Positions 8,888 through 16,230 of a DNA stretch of 34,167 nucleotides are shown here, piece after piece. Each line of letters opens with the position of its first letter. Within the stretch, counting starts at the first letter, position 1. The stretch is from positions 1-34,167 of the forward strand of contig JANSWY010000052.1 of the NCBI GenBank assembly GCA_024743255.1. Reading direction: 5' to 3'. The DNA is from a bacterium. GTDB lineage: Bacteria; Bacteroidota; Bacteroidia; Cytophagales; Cyclobacteriaceae. A program made the translations under genes and the position numbers. Under the pieces are notes generated by a model. It saw nothing but the letters and a program-made list of their open reading frames with translations, made no database searches and was not told the origin of the DNA.

Positions 8888-11800
8888 ATGAAGAAAATTT
8901 ACTTATTGCTATTCATGTTTGGACTTTTGTCCTCCAATACAACTTTCTCTCAAAAACTTGATATGGATCTACTGAAAGGCATGAAGCCCAGAAGTATTGG
9001 TCCCGCAGGAATGAGTGGAAGGGTGACCTCTATTGATGTAGTACTAAGCAACCCAGACATCATCTATGCTGGGACAGCTTCAGGTGGACTTTGGAAATCC
9101 ACTAGTGGAGGAATTAAATGGGAGCCAATTTTTGATAATGAAAAAACAGCATCAATAGGTGCAGTTGCTGTTCAACAATCCAACCCATCCGTAATCTGGG
9201 TAGGTACAGGAGAAGGGAACCCAAGGAATAGTTTGAATGGTGGCTATGGAGTTTACAAAAGTCTTGATGGCGGTAAGAACTGGAAATCGATGGGGCTTGA
9301 AGAAACCAGACACATTCACCGTGTAATCATTGATCCAACTGATCCAAATACCGTTTATGTAGGAGCCATTGGTTCACCTTGGGGAGAACATTCTCAAAGA
9401 GGAGTTTATAAAACTACTGATGGCGGTGAAACCTGGAAGAAAATTCTATTTGTAGATAACAAAACCGGGGTTGCTGATCTCGTAATTGATCCTAAAAACC
9501 CAAATAAACTAATTGCTGCTATGTGGCAGCACAGAAGACAGCCATGGACATTTAAATCAGGTGGACCAGGTTCTGGATTATATATCACTCATGATGGGGG
9601 TAAAACATGGGAAGAAAGAACGGGTGAAGATGGTTTACCAGAAGGTGATCTAGGTAGAATTGGTTTAGCAATCTCGCCAAGCAAACCCAACATTATATAT
9701 GCACTAGTAGAATCTAAAAAGAACGCACTTTATAAAAGTACAGACGGTGGTTTCAAATGGTCGAAGGTTAATGACAAGAATGATATCGGAAACAGACCAT
9801 TTTATTACTCTGACATTTATGTTGATCCTGTAAATGAAAACAGAGTTTATTCAATTTTCACATACGTAAATGTGAGCCAGGATGGTGGTAAGAACTTTTC
9901 GCAATTAATGCCTGCATATGGTGTGAATAACGGAGTGCACCCGGATCACCATGCTTGGTGGATACACCCTACCAATCCTGACTTCATGATTGATGGAAAT
10001 GATGGAGGACTGAATATCACGAAAGATGGAGGTAAAACCTGGAGATTTGTTGAAAACCTTCCAGTAGCTCAGTTCTATCATATAAGTGTTGATAATGAAT
10101 TCCCTTACAACGTCTATGGAGGAATGCAAGACAATGGCTCATGGGGTGGTCCTGCATACGTATTGAAAGCACAAGGAATCAGAAACTCCTACTGGCAGGA
10201 ACTTGCGTTTGGAGATGGTTTCGATGTTGTTCCTGATCCCGACAATACCAGATATGGCTATGCTATGTCTCAGGAAGGTTTTGTTTCCAGATATGATAAA
10301 GAAACAGGATATAACCATTTAATTCGTCCAACACATCCTGATCCTGAAATGAGATTAAGGTTTAACTGGAATGCCGCAATTGCTCAGGATCCATATGATA
10401 ATAATACTATTTACTTTGGTAGTCAATTCGTTCACAAGAGTACCGACAAAGGAACAACATGGACGGTTATCTCTCCGGATATGACAACCAATGACCCGGA
10501 AAAGCAAAAGCAAGATGAAAGCGGTGGACTAACAATGGATGCTACAGGAGCTGAAAACCACACTACTATTTTAGCAATATCACCTAGTACAGTTCAGAAG
10601 GATGTGCTTTGGGTAGGTACTGATGATGGCGTGGTACAGATCACCAGAGATGGCGGCAAGTCCTGGACTAATGTAACGAATAATATCACCGGAATGCCTC
10701 GTGGTTCGTGGGTTGTTCAAATTAAACCTTCTGTAAAAAATGCCGGAGAGGCTTTGATTGTAGTTAATGATTACAGAAGATACAATTACAAACCTTATGC
10801 ATACCGAACAAGAGACTTTGGTCAGACATGGCAAAGAATTGTTGATGAGAATAAAGTATTTGGCTATGCCCTTTCTATAGTTGAAGACCCTGAAGAGTCA
10901 AGATTACTATTCCTTGGAACTGATGATGGACTTTATGTTTCCATTGATGCCGGAAGCAATTGGACCAAATGGACTAACGAATATCCAACTGTTTCTACCA
11001 AAGACCTGGCTATTCAACCTAGAGAACACGATCTGGTAATTGGTACATTTGGAAGAGCTGCGTATGTATTAGATGACATTAGACCGTTAAGGGAAATGGC
11101 GAGAAATTCTGGAGCATTAAGAGAAACTGTAAACATCTATTCTCCACCTACAGCCTACATCACTGTTAGTCAGCAACCTACCGGAACGAGGTTTGGTGGT
11201 GATGCCATGTTTAATGGTACAAACAGAATAACTGGAGCAATGATTTCTTACAGCTTCAATAAACCGGAAGAGAAGAAAGACGAAGCTCCAACCGACACCA
11301 AAAAGAAAAAAGGCAAGAAGAATCAGACTGCAAATACCACAGGAGAGACTTCTAAAGATGAAGAGAAAGAAAAAGTCAATTATGATTCATTGACATTTGA
11401 AATTTACAAGGGATCCGAGTTGATAAGAACTTTAAGGCAGAAAGCTCCGAAAGAAGAAGGACTGAACAGAACTTACTGGAGACTTAATGAAAAAGGGGTT
11501 CAGGGACCCTCCAGAACAGTTCCCAAGAAAAACGGAAATGAGCCTGCTGGTGTGACTGTTTTACCAGGATCATACAAGGTAAAAGTAATTTATGGTGATA
11601 AATCTGATTCTACTGAGCTGGAAGTAAGGTATGATCCAAGAATAGTTGTTAATATTGCGGATCTAGAAAAAAAGTATGACGCACTTAAGAAACTGGAAAG
11701 TTTCACAGCCAGATCTGAAAAGGCAGTAACGCAACTTAGAGAGGCAAAAGAGGCAGCAGATTTACTTGCAAAGGACCTTAAAAAGGAAAGTGAAGAAAAA

Positions 11801-12133
11801 TTTAAGGACCAAATAGAAAAAAGTAAGGCAATTGGTGATAGTATATCAAATCAAATTGATATCTTCATCGGCAAAGAAGATAAGAGACAAGGAATTACCC
11901 TGGATTACAAGCAATATGTAAGTAATCGAATCGGATGGGCCATTTTTTATACTGGAAATCAGCAAGGAGCTCCAACTGCAACCGAACTTGATTTGATCAA
12001 GAAAGCTGAAGATTCGCTGGATGAAGCAATTCAAAGTACAAACAAATTCTTTGAAGAGCAGTGGCAACCTTACCAGGAGGAAATGGAAAAAATTGAGTTA
12101 AGTCGTTTCAAATCATTCGAAACATTAGACTAG
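8888..12133 (+). CDS. Secreted sortilin/VPS10-like BNR-repeat protein (often named 'glycosyl hydrolase')
   Basis: 1081 residues with a signal peptide (1-21, ending TTFSQ). At least nine Asp-box motifs (S/T-x-D-x-G-x-x-W/F) are visible, for example KSLDGGKNW (124-132), KTTDGGETW, ITHDGGKTW, KSTDGGFKW, VSQDGGKNF, ITKDGGKTW, KSTDKGTTW, ITRDGGKSW and VSIDAGSNW (684-692). These mark a large sortilin-like beta-propeller over about 30-730. A low-complexity Lys/Glu linker (about 793-830), a beta domain (835-915) and a probable coiled coil (about 922-990) follow. There is no T9SS sorting domain. Databases often call such proteins glycosyl hydrolases from the BNR repeats alone; no glycosidase active site is evident, so binding or an unknown activity is as likely. 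It is monocistronic, with a strong terminator 33 bp after the stop. Confidence 0.85.
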   Translation: MKKIYLLLFMFGLLSSNTTFSQKLDMDLLKGMKPRSIGPAGMSGRVTSIDVVLSNPDIIYAGTASGGLWKSTSGGIKWEPIFDNEKTASIGAVAVQQSNPSVIWVGTGEGNPRNSLNGGYGVYKSLDGGKNWKSMGLEETRHIHRVIIDPTDPNTVYVGAIGSPWGEHSQRGVYKTTDGGETWKKILFVDNKTGVADLVIDPKNPNKLIAAMWQHRRQPWTFKSGGPGSGLYITHDGGKTWEERTGEDGLPEGDLGRIGLAISPSKPNIIYALVESKKNALYKSTDGGFKWSKVNDKNDIGNRPFYYSDIYVDPVNENRVYSIFTYVNVSQDGGKNFSQLMPAYGVNNGVHPDHHAWWIHPTNPDFMIDGNDGGLNITKDGGKTWRFVENLPVAQFYHISVDNEFPYNVYGGMQDNGSWGGPAYVLKAQGIRNSYWQELAFGDGFDVVPDPDNTRYGYAMSQEGFVSRYDKETGYNHLIRPTHPDPEMRLRFNWNAAIAQDPYDNNTIYFGSQFVHKSTDKGTTWTVISPDMTTNDPEKQKQDESGGLTMDATGAENHTTILAISPSTVQKDVLWVGTDDGVVQITRDGGKSWTNVTNNITGMPRGSWVVQIKPSVKNAGEALIVVNDYRRYNYKPYAYRTRDFGQTWQRIVDENKVFGYALSIVEDPEESRLLFLGTDDGLYVSIDAGSNWTKWTNEYPTVSTKDLAIQPREHDLVIGTFGRAAYVLDDIRPLREMARNSGALRETVNIYSPPTAYITVSQQPTGTRFGGDAMFNGTNRITGAMISYSFNKPEEKKDEAPTDTKKKKGKKNQTANTTGETSKDEEKEKVNYDSLTFEIYKGSELIRTLRQKAPKEEGLNRTYWRLNEKGVQGPSRTVPKKNGNEPAGVTVLPGSYKVKVIYGDKSDSTELEVRYDPRIVVNIADLEKKYDALKKLESFTARSEKAVTQLREAKEAADLLAKDLKKESEEKFKDQIEKSKAIGDSISNQIDIFIGKEDKRQGITLDYKQYVSNRIGWAIFYTGNQQGAPTATELDLIKKAEDSLDEAIQSTNKFFEEQWQPYQEEMEKIELSRFKSFETLD

Positions 12134-12166
12134 CTCAACGTTAGAAATAACACTTACTTCCCAAAT

Positions 12167-12199
12167 GCCGTCGTTTTAATTAACGGCGGCTTTTTTTTT
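12167..12199 (+). terminator. Rho-independent terminator after the BNR protein gene
   Basis: GCCGTCGTT (12167-12175) pairs with AACGGCGGC (12182-12190) through nine base pairs, one of them G.U, followed by nine Ts. It isolates the BNR gene from the AraC-type regulator that starts 50 bp later. Confidence 0.92.
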
Positions 12200-12249
12200 G
12201 CAATCGACTAAATCTGAAGTAGATTTCACATTAGATCAGGTTATAATTA

Positions 12250-13419
12250 ATGACAATCGTAGTTTACATCGGAATAGCCCAGGCATTCTTCTTAAGTGCC
12301 TTACTTCTTACCAAAAGTGGCAAGAAGGTATTCGATTATATCTTGCTTACGTGGCTAATTCTAAACGCTATTCAACTCTACTATTTCAACCTAAGCTTCG
12401 AAAAGATCACTGATCAATACAATCAATCCATATTAATTGTAATAGGGCTACTTCCCTATTTAGTTGCTCCTTTGCTTTTTTTCTATGTAAGTGCTCTGGT
12501 TAAGCCCAGGAAGTTTGAATTAAAAAACTATACCTACCACTTCCTGCCATTCTTAGTTGTGACTTCAACAATGTTGTATTATCACTTTTTTAGGGAAGAT
12601 GTTGAAATCTGGGTAGTTGATGGGTTTATTCACCTTAGAGGGAAACTGCCATTTATCCTGACCTACTATGCATTGATAATGGCATTCTTCAGCTTTTTAT
12701 ATCCTGCAATTTGCCTCCACTTACTATTCAAACATAGAGCTAGAATAGAAAATGAATTTTCATATCATGAGAAGGTAACTCTGAGTTGGTTAAGGCACTG
12801 GATATTATTAGAAATAATTGGCTTCTGGATTTCCTTTTTAATTGTTTGGGCCGGTGAGTTTGAATGGGTGGGTTTCTTGTTCAGCTTCAAAGTTATTGCC
12901 ATTGTAATCATCTTCAATATTGTAGTCATTGGGTTCTTTGGGATCAGACAAAGGGCAATATTCACTAATCTTCCGGTTGTAAACCCTCCTGTTGAAGAAT
13001 CTAATAACAAATCCAAATATGAGAAATCTGCAGTTCCCGATAATGTATTAGTTGAGTTAACTAGCCGATTAGAGGAACTAATGAATAAGGATAAACCATA
13101 CCTGAACCCGAAATTGGATATCGATTCATTAGCCCAATTGGCGGACACCAGAAAGCATTATTTATCTCAGGCTTTAAATGATCAGTTAAAAATCAACTTC
13201 TACGATTATGTTAATGGATTCAGAGTCGAGGAATTTAAAAATAGAAGTGTAGATCCATCTAATAGTCATCTGTCAATTTTGGGAATTGCACTGGATTGTG
13301 GATTCAATTCCAAGTCGTCATTTAATAGCATTTTTAAGAAGAGAGAAGGCCTCACTCCTAGTGAATTCAAGAAAAATATGAAGTCCAACACGTCCAACCC
13401 GACCGATCTGGACGAATGA
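12250..13419 (+). CDS. Membrane-bound AraC-family transcription regulator
   Basis: 389 residues. The first ~235 form about seven hydrophobic helices (near 3-21, 28-48, 60-82, 95-113, 133-158, 180-201 and 208-232). They are joined by a linker (240-285) to a C-terminal AraC-type double helix-turn-helix (about 288-378). The HTH part has LDIDSLAQLADTRKHYLSQALN for the first helix pair and ILGIALDCGFNSKSSFNSIFKK, then the family ending GLTPSEFKK, for the second. This 7TM-AraC layout is common in Bacteroidota, where the membrane part is thought to sense an unknown signal. The FtsX-type permease starts 42 bp downstream and is the obvious target or co-transcribed partner. An inverted repeat lies upstream at 12210-12226. 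Confidence 0.88.
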   Translation: MTIVVYIGIAQAFFLSALLLTKSGKKVFDYILLTWLILNAIQLYYFNLSFEKITDQYNQSILIVIGLLPYLVAPLLFFYVSALVKPRKFELKNYTYHFLPFLVVTSTMLYYHFFREDVEIWVVDGFIHLRGKLPFILTYYALIMAFFSFLYPAICLHLLFKHRARIENEFSYHEKVTLSWLRHWILLEIIGFWISFLIVWAGEFEWVGFLFSFKVIAIVIIFNIVVIGFFGIRQRAIFTNLPVVNPPVEESNNKSKYEKSAVPDNVLVELTSRLEELMNKDKPYLNPKLDIDSLAQLADTRKHYLSQALNDQLKINFYDYVNGFRVEEFKNRSVDPSNSHLSILGIALDCGFNSKSSFNSIFKKREGLTPSEFKKNMKSNTSNPTDLDE

Positions 13420-13438
13420 TGGTGCTACTTTTTCCACA

Positions 13439-13455
13439 TTTGAGAAAAACTCAAA
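13439..13455 (+). repeat. 6-bp hairpin just before the permease start codon
   Basis: TTTGAG and CTCAAA form a perfect 6-bp stem around a five-A loop, ending six bases before the ATG at 13462. In an mRNA that reads through from the regulator gene it would sit in the ribosome loading zone. Confidence 0.45.
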
Positions 13456-13461
13456 ATAATT

Positions 13462-15819
13462 ATGTGGAAGAATTACCTACTCACCTCAGTAAGAGCTTTC
13501 AAAAAGGATAAGTTCTTTATTAGTGTCAATGTCTTTAGTCTGGGCATTGCATTTTCTCTTTGCATCATTGGCTACTTCAATTTTGAATTCAACAATTCAT
13601 TCAATCAATACTTTGATGATGCTAATGAACTTTACAAAATCAATGCTGTAAGAGATATTGATTCGGATAATAAACTAATGGGCATCACTCCTGTTACTCT
13701 TAAAAATCACCTGGATCAAATTCCCAATTCGCAATCCAGCAGATTTCACCGAAACAGTGTAACCCTCAAAATTGGAGATAATCTATTTCAGGAAAATATA
13801 GGTTTCGTGGATCAGGAATATCTACAGATGTTTTCATTCAATTTTTTACACGGCAAGGCATTCAACTCAAATGGAAGCCAAAGCATTGTAATTGATGATG
13901 AGACTGCTCTCAAACTATTTGATCGAACAAACATCATTGGAGAAGTGATAACCCTGCTATTACCAGGTAATAATGAAGTCTCCTATCAAATCTCAGGTGT
14001 AATTGAAAAGGCCCCAAGAAATACCAGTTTCTACTTTTCAATGCTTGCTCCATTTGAAAACTACGAGAAGTATTATCATGTAGATGGAACCAGCTGGGAT
14101 CAATGGATTGATGGCACATTCATAAAAACATCCGAATCAATCTCTTCAATCAAACAACAGCTCAACTCAAAACTCAAAATTCAAAACTCTAAAAACAAAG
14201 ACCTTCTGGTAGAGTCGTATCGGATCGATTCAATCCTTGACTGGCCAGCTTTTGAAAACCAACAATATAAGGGTCATTTTATGGGTTATCTTCATCCCGC
14301 ATCAGTGCTAGGAACAATCAGTTCTGCAATTACCATTCTACTTCTCGCATGCTTTAATTATATCAACACCAGTATTGCCATCTCCGGTAAAAGACTGAAA
14401 GAGATTGGGATCAGAAAGATTATTGGTGGCCATAGAAAAACAATCATCATTCAATTTATGGTAGAAAACACTTTGATGGTCTTAATTGCACTTCTGATAT
14501 CTGTAGGAGTCAGTTACTTTATCATTCCATATTACAATGCCATGTTTGATATCCAGCTTGTTGATTTCAATATGGTAGATCTGACCAATCTGATACTCTT
14601 TGGAGTTGCTGTTTTCACATTGGTAGCTTTTCTATCAAGCGCCTATCCTGCATTTTATATTAGCAAATTCGACTCTTTGGAAATCCTTAAGAACAAGGTT
14701 CGTTTTTCCGGAAAAAATTTACTGTTCAAGGGGCTATTAGCATTTCAATTCATAGTCTGCTTTTACAATGTATTTGCTCTACTAGTATTTATTGAAAACG
14801 GTGAGTATCAAAAGAATCTTGATAGAGGTTACAGTATTTCTAACACTGTGAATATCCCACTAAACTCCCCCGAACAATTTGATATATTGGCAAATGAACT
14901 AAGCAAAAACCCGGGAATTACAAGCATATCTGGAACGCAAGATGTGGTGGGTTTTCATACTACAGACGTTGCTGTAACTTATGCTTCCAATGAAATCCAG
15001 GCCTCCCAACTTAGAACTGGAATGGATTATATCGAAAACATTGGAGTAAGACTTCAGCAGGGACAATACCTCGACAAGCAGCACAAAGATAATCAGCACA
15101 ATATTCTTATAAACAATATGCTAAACGAAGAACTTGGGGGTGATATGCTGAATAAAACTTTGATTGTAAACGGTCAGCAATCAACAGTAATCGGACTTGT
15201 TGACGATTTCAATTTGAAGCCAATCATGCTTACCAATAAAATCAGGCCTACCATTATTCAACTTGTTGCAGAATCTGACTACCAATATGCAACTGTCATC
15301 AGTACCTCTCAAAATTCTGATCAGCTTATGGGAACACTTCAGGAAGTATGGTACAGCCAATTCCCCAATCAATTGTATAGAGGTTACAAACAAGAAAAGG
15401 TCCTCAAAGCACTCAGTCAGACAAACAACATCATTTTGAATATAAATGTGTTCATTGCTGTTGTGGCTGTTATGATAACTATTCTTGGGCTTTACACATT
15501 AATATCTCTAACCATACAAAAACGAATTAAAGAGTTTGGAATCAGAAAGGTGCTTGGGGCATCTAGCGGCTCTATTTTGAAATTGATCAATAATCAACTG
15601 ATATGGGTTGTTGGGGTTTCTGGCATCATAGGATTGGTACTGGGAAACTTTGTAATTGGGAACCTCCTGGACATCATCTATGCCTATCATATGGAAATTG
15701 GGTGGGTTAATTTCGTTGCACCAACAATATTGATGCTTGCCATTGTTATAGTTTCTGTTGCTCAAAAATCAATTTCTACAGCTAAACTCAATCCAACAAC
15801 TCAACTTAGAATGGAATAA
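13462..15819 (+). CDS. FtsX/MacB-type ABC transporter permease (orphan)
   Basis: 785 residues with the usual architecture of Bacteroidota macrolide-exporter-like permeases: TM1 (about 19-39), a large periplasmic MacB_PCD domain, an FtsX transmembrane block with the coupling motif KRLKEIGIRKIIGG (GIRK at 316-319), a second periplasmic region, and a final FtsX block with KRIKEFGIRKVLGAS (GIRK at 693-696). Such permeases work as dimers with a MacB-like ATPase in mechanotransmission (moving a substrate or signal across the envelope rather than through the membrane). No ATPase gene is nearby. The preceding 7TM-AraC regulator on the same strand suggests local control. This copy is the most divergent of the three in the window, with a shorter, weaker N-terminal motif. 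Confidence 0.88.
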   Translation: MWKNYLLTSVRAFKKDKFFISVNVFSLGIAFSLCIIGYFNFEFNNSFNQYFDDANELYKINAVRDIDSDNKLMGITPVTLKNHLDQIPNSQSSRFHRNSVTLKIGDNLFQENIGFVDQEYLQMFSFNFLHGKAFNSNGSQSIVIDDETALKLFDRTNIIGEVITLLLPGNNEVSYQISGVIEKAPRNTSFYFSMLAPFENYEKYYHVDGTSWDQWIDGTFIKTSESISSIKQQLNSKLKIQNSKNKDLLVESYRIDSILDWPAFENQQYKGHFMGYLHPASVLGTISSAITILLLACFNYINTSIAISGKRLKEIGIRKIIGGHRKTIIIQFMVENTLMVLIALLISVGVSYFIIPYYNAMFDIQLVDFNMVDLTNLILFGVAVFTLVAFLSSAYPAFYISKFDSLEILKNKVRFSGKNLLFKGLLAFQFIVCFYNVFALLVFIENGEYQKNLDRGYSISNTVNIPLNSPEQFDILANELSKNPGITSISGTQDVVGFHTTDVAVTYASNEIQASQLRTGMDYIENIGVRLQQGQYLDKQHKDNQHNILINNMLNEELGGDMLNKTLIVNGQQSTVIGLVDDFNLKPIMLTNKIRPTIIQLVAESDYQYATVISTSQNSDQLMGTLQEVWYSQFPNQLYRGYKQEKVLKALSQTNNIILNINVFIAVVAVMITILGLYTLISLTIQKRIKEFGIRKVLGASSGSILKLINNQLIWVVGVSGIIGLVLGNFVIGNLLDIIYAYHMEIGWVNFVAPTILMLAIVIVSVAQKSISTAKLNPTTQLRME

Positions 15820-15962
15820 AAATAAATTTGAGACCAAAGCAATAATTCAGGGAATAATACATTTATATGTAAAATAGATGCAATTATTACCTATTGCTAA
15901 AATCTCCACATATCAGCTTAAAGATAATCCATAGCTGGTGATGTGGAATGGTCTCCCATGTT

Positions 15963-15997
15963 GGAAATCCGCCCGTGGGGGGCCTTCCTAATTTTTT
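15963..15997 (+). terminator. Possible terminator of the permease gene
   Basis: GGAA (15963-15966) pairs with TTCC (15985-15988). Inside, after a 2x2 internal loop, CC-G-CCC faces GGG-G-GG with one G.G mismatch and a GTG loop. The stem is followed by TAATTTTTT. The mismatches make it weaker than the other terminators, and it lies about 145 bp after the stop, so the call is tentative. Confidence 0.4.
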
Positions 15998-16036
15998 AAA
16001 TTATGATATGGAAACTATAATTTTTTAACAAATTCC

Positions 16037-16067
16037 TTGCAATTGAAATAATTGCCTCATACGTTTA
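16037..16067 (+). promoter_or_regulatory. Candidate promoter of the aromatic leader/aroG unit
   Basis: TTG (16037-16039) lies 20 bp before TACGTTTA (16060-16067), close to the Bacteroidota pattern TTG / TAnnTTTG with one mismatch in the last base. If used, transcription would begin within a few bases of the leader ATG at 16072, giving an mRNA with almost no 5' untranslated region. Confidence 0.35.
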
Positions 16068-16071
16068 CAGC

Positions 16072-16152
16072 ATGATCAAAAGACAGAACCCATTTTATTT
16101 TTACTTTTTTTATTACCGAGCAATAGCTTCGGATCGGGTTTGTCTTGACTAA
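16072..16152 (+). CDS. Phe/Tyr-rich leader peptide of the DAHP synthase-chorismate mutase attenuator
   Basis: A 26-codon ORF, too short for routine gene calling, starts with ATG at 16072 and stops with TAA at 16150-16152. Residues 8-15 read FYFYFFYY: eight consecutive codons for the two end products of the pathway encoded downstream (16093-16116). The frame has no earlier in-frame ATG before a stop at 16018. The composition and the position directly before a terminator hairpin match the function of the pheA-type leader peptides of enterobacteria: ribosomes stalling at the Phe/Tyr codons when charged tRNAs are scarce. No Shine-Dalgarno sequence precedes it, as usual in Bacteroidota. The peptide itself is unlikely to have a cellular role. 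Confidence 0.85.
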   Translation: MIKRQNPFYFYFFYYRAIASDRVCLD

Positions 16153-16212
16153 TAAGAAACAAAACAAAAAGAAATACAAAGCCTGGTTCGAACAACGGAC
16201 CAGGCTTTTTTT
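16086..16212 (+). promoter_or_regulatory. Ribosome-mediated transcription attenuator (Phe/Tyr)
   Basis: Three alternative structures can be drawn by hand. Protector: AACCC (16087-16091) with GGGTT (16136-16140), enclosing CCGAGC (16116-16121) with GCTTCGG (16126-16132, one bulge). Antiterminator: 16130-16142 (CGGATCGGGTTTG) with 16177-16190 (CAAA, one bulged G, then CCTGGTTCG), 13 pairs including three G.U. Terminator: 16178-16190 with 16196-16208 plus a T run. The antiterminator consumes the whole 5' arm of the terminator, so the two exclude each other. A ribosome stalled on the Phe/Tyr codons (16093-16116) would mask the protector and free 16130-16142. A ribosome reaching the stop at 16150-16152 would cover it, allowing termination. 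Confidence 0.82.
16178..16212 (+). terminator. Attenuator terminator upstream of the DAHP synthase gene
   Basis: AAAGCCTGGTTCG (16178-16190) pairs with CGGACCAGGCTTT (16196-16208) over 13 positions with one G.U pair and an AACAA loop. Seven consecutive Ts occupy 16206-16212, the first three of which belong to the 3' arm. The hairpin ends 18 bp before the aroG ATG, so it acts inside the transcription unit rather than at the end of the previous gene. Confidence 0.92.
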
Positions 16213-16230
16213 ATTTAAAATTTCAAAGCC

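Larger units (their letters stand above)
15820..16071. other. Intergenic region before the aromatic leader peptide
   Basis: These 252 bp have no convincing gene. A GC-rich symmetric hairpin at 15963-15988 followed by six Ts may end transcription of the permease. A promoter-like pair at 16037-16067 may start the aromatic unit. The segment 15930-15990 is clearly more GC-rich than its surroundings. Confidence 0.55.

Noticed and set aside
8888-12133. Annotation of the BNR protein as a glycosidase.
   Set aside because: Asp-boxes are structural and occur in many non-enzymes; the sialidase arginine triad and catalytic residues were not identified.
12210-12226. AAATCT/AGATTT inverted repeat upstream of the AraC-type regulator.
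   Set aside because: Short and fully A/T-rich at the ends; compatible with an operator but not distinguishable from chance.
12198-12413. A 71-codon frame overlapping the start of the AraC-type regulator.
   Set aside because: It begins on the T run of a terminator, overlaps the regulator in another frame and shows no protein features.
16181-16205. GGTTCGAAC in the attenuator stem resembles the T-loop of a tRNA.
   Set aside because: No acceptor stem, D-arm or anticodon arm can be drawn around it, and the sequence is fully explained as a terminator hairpin.
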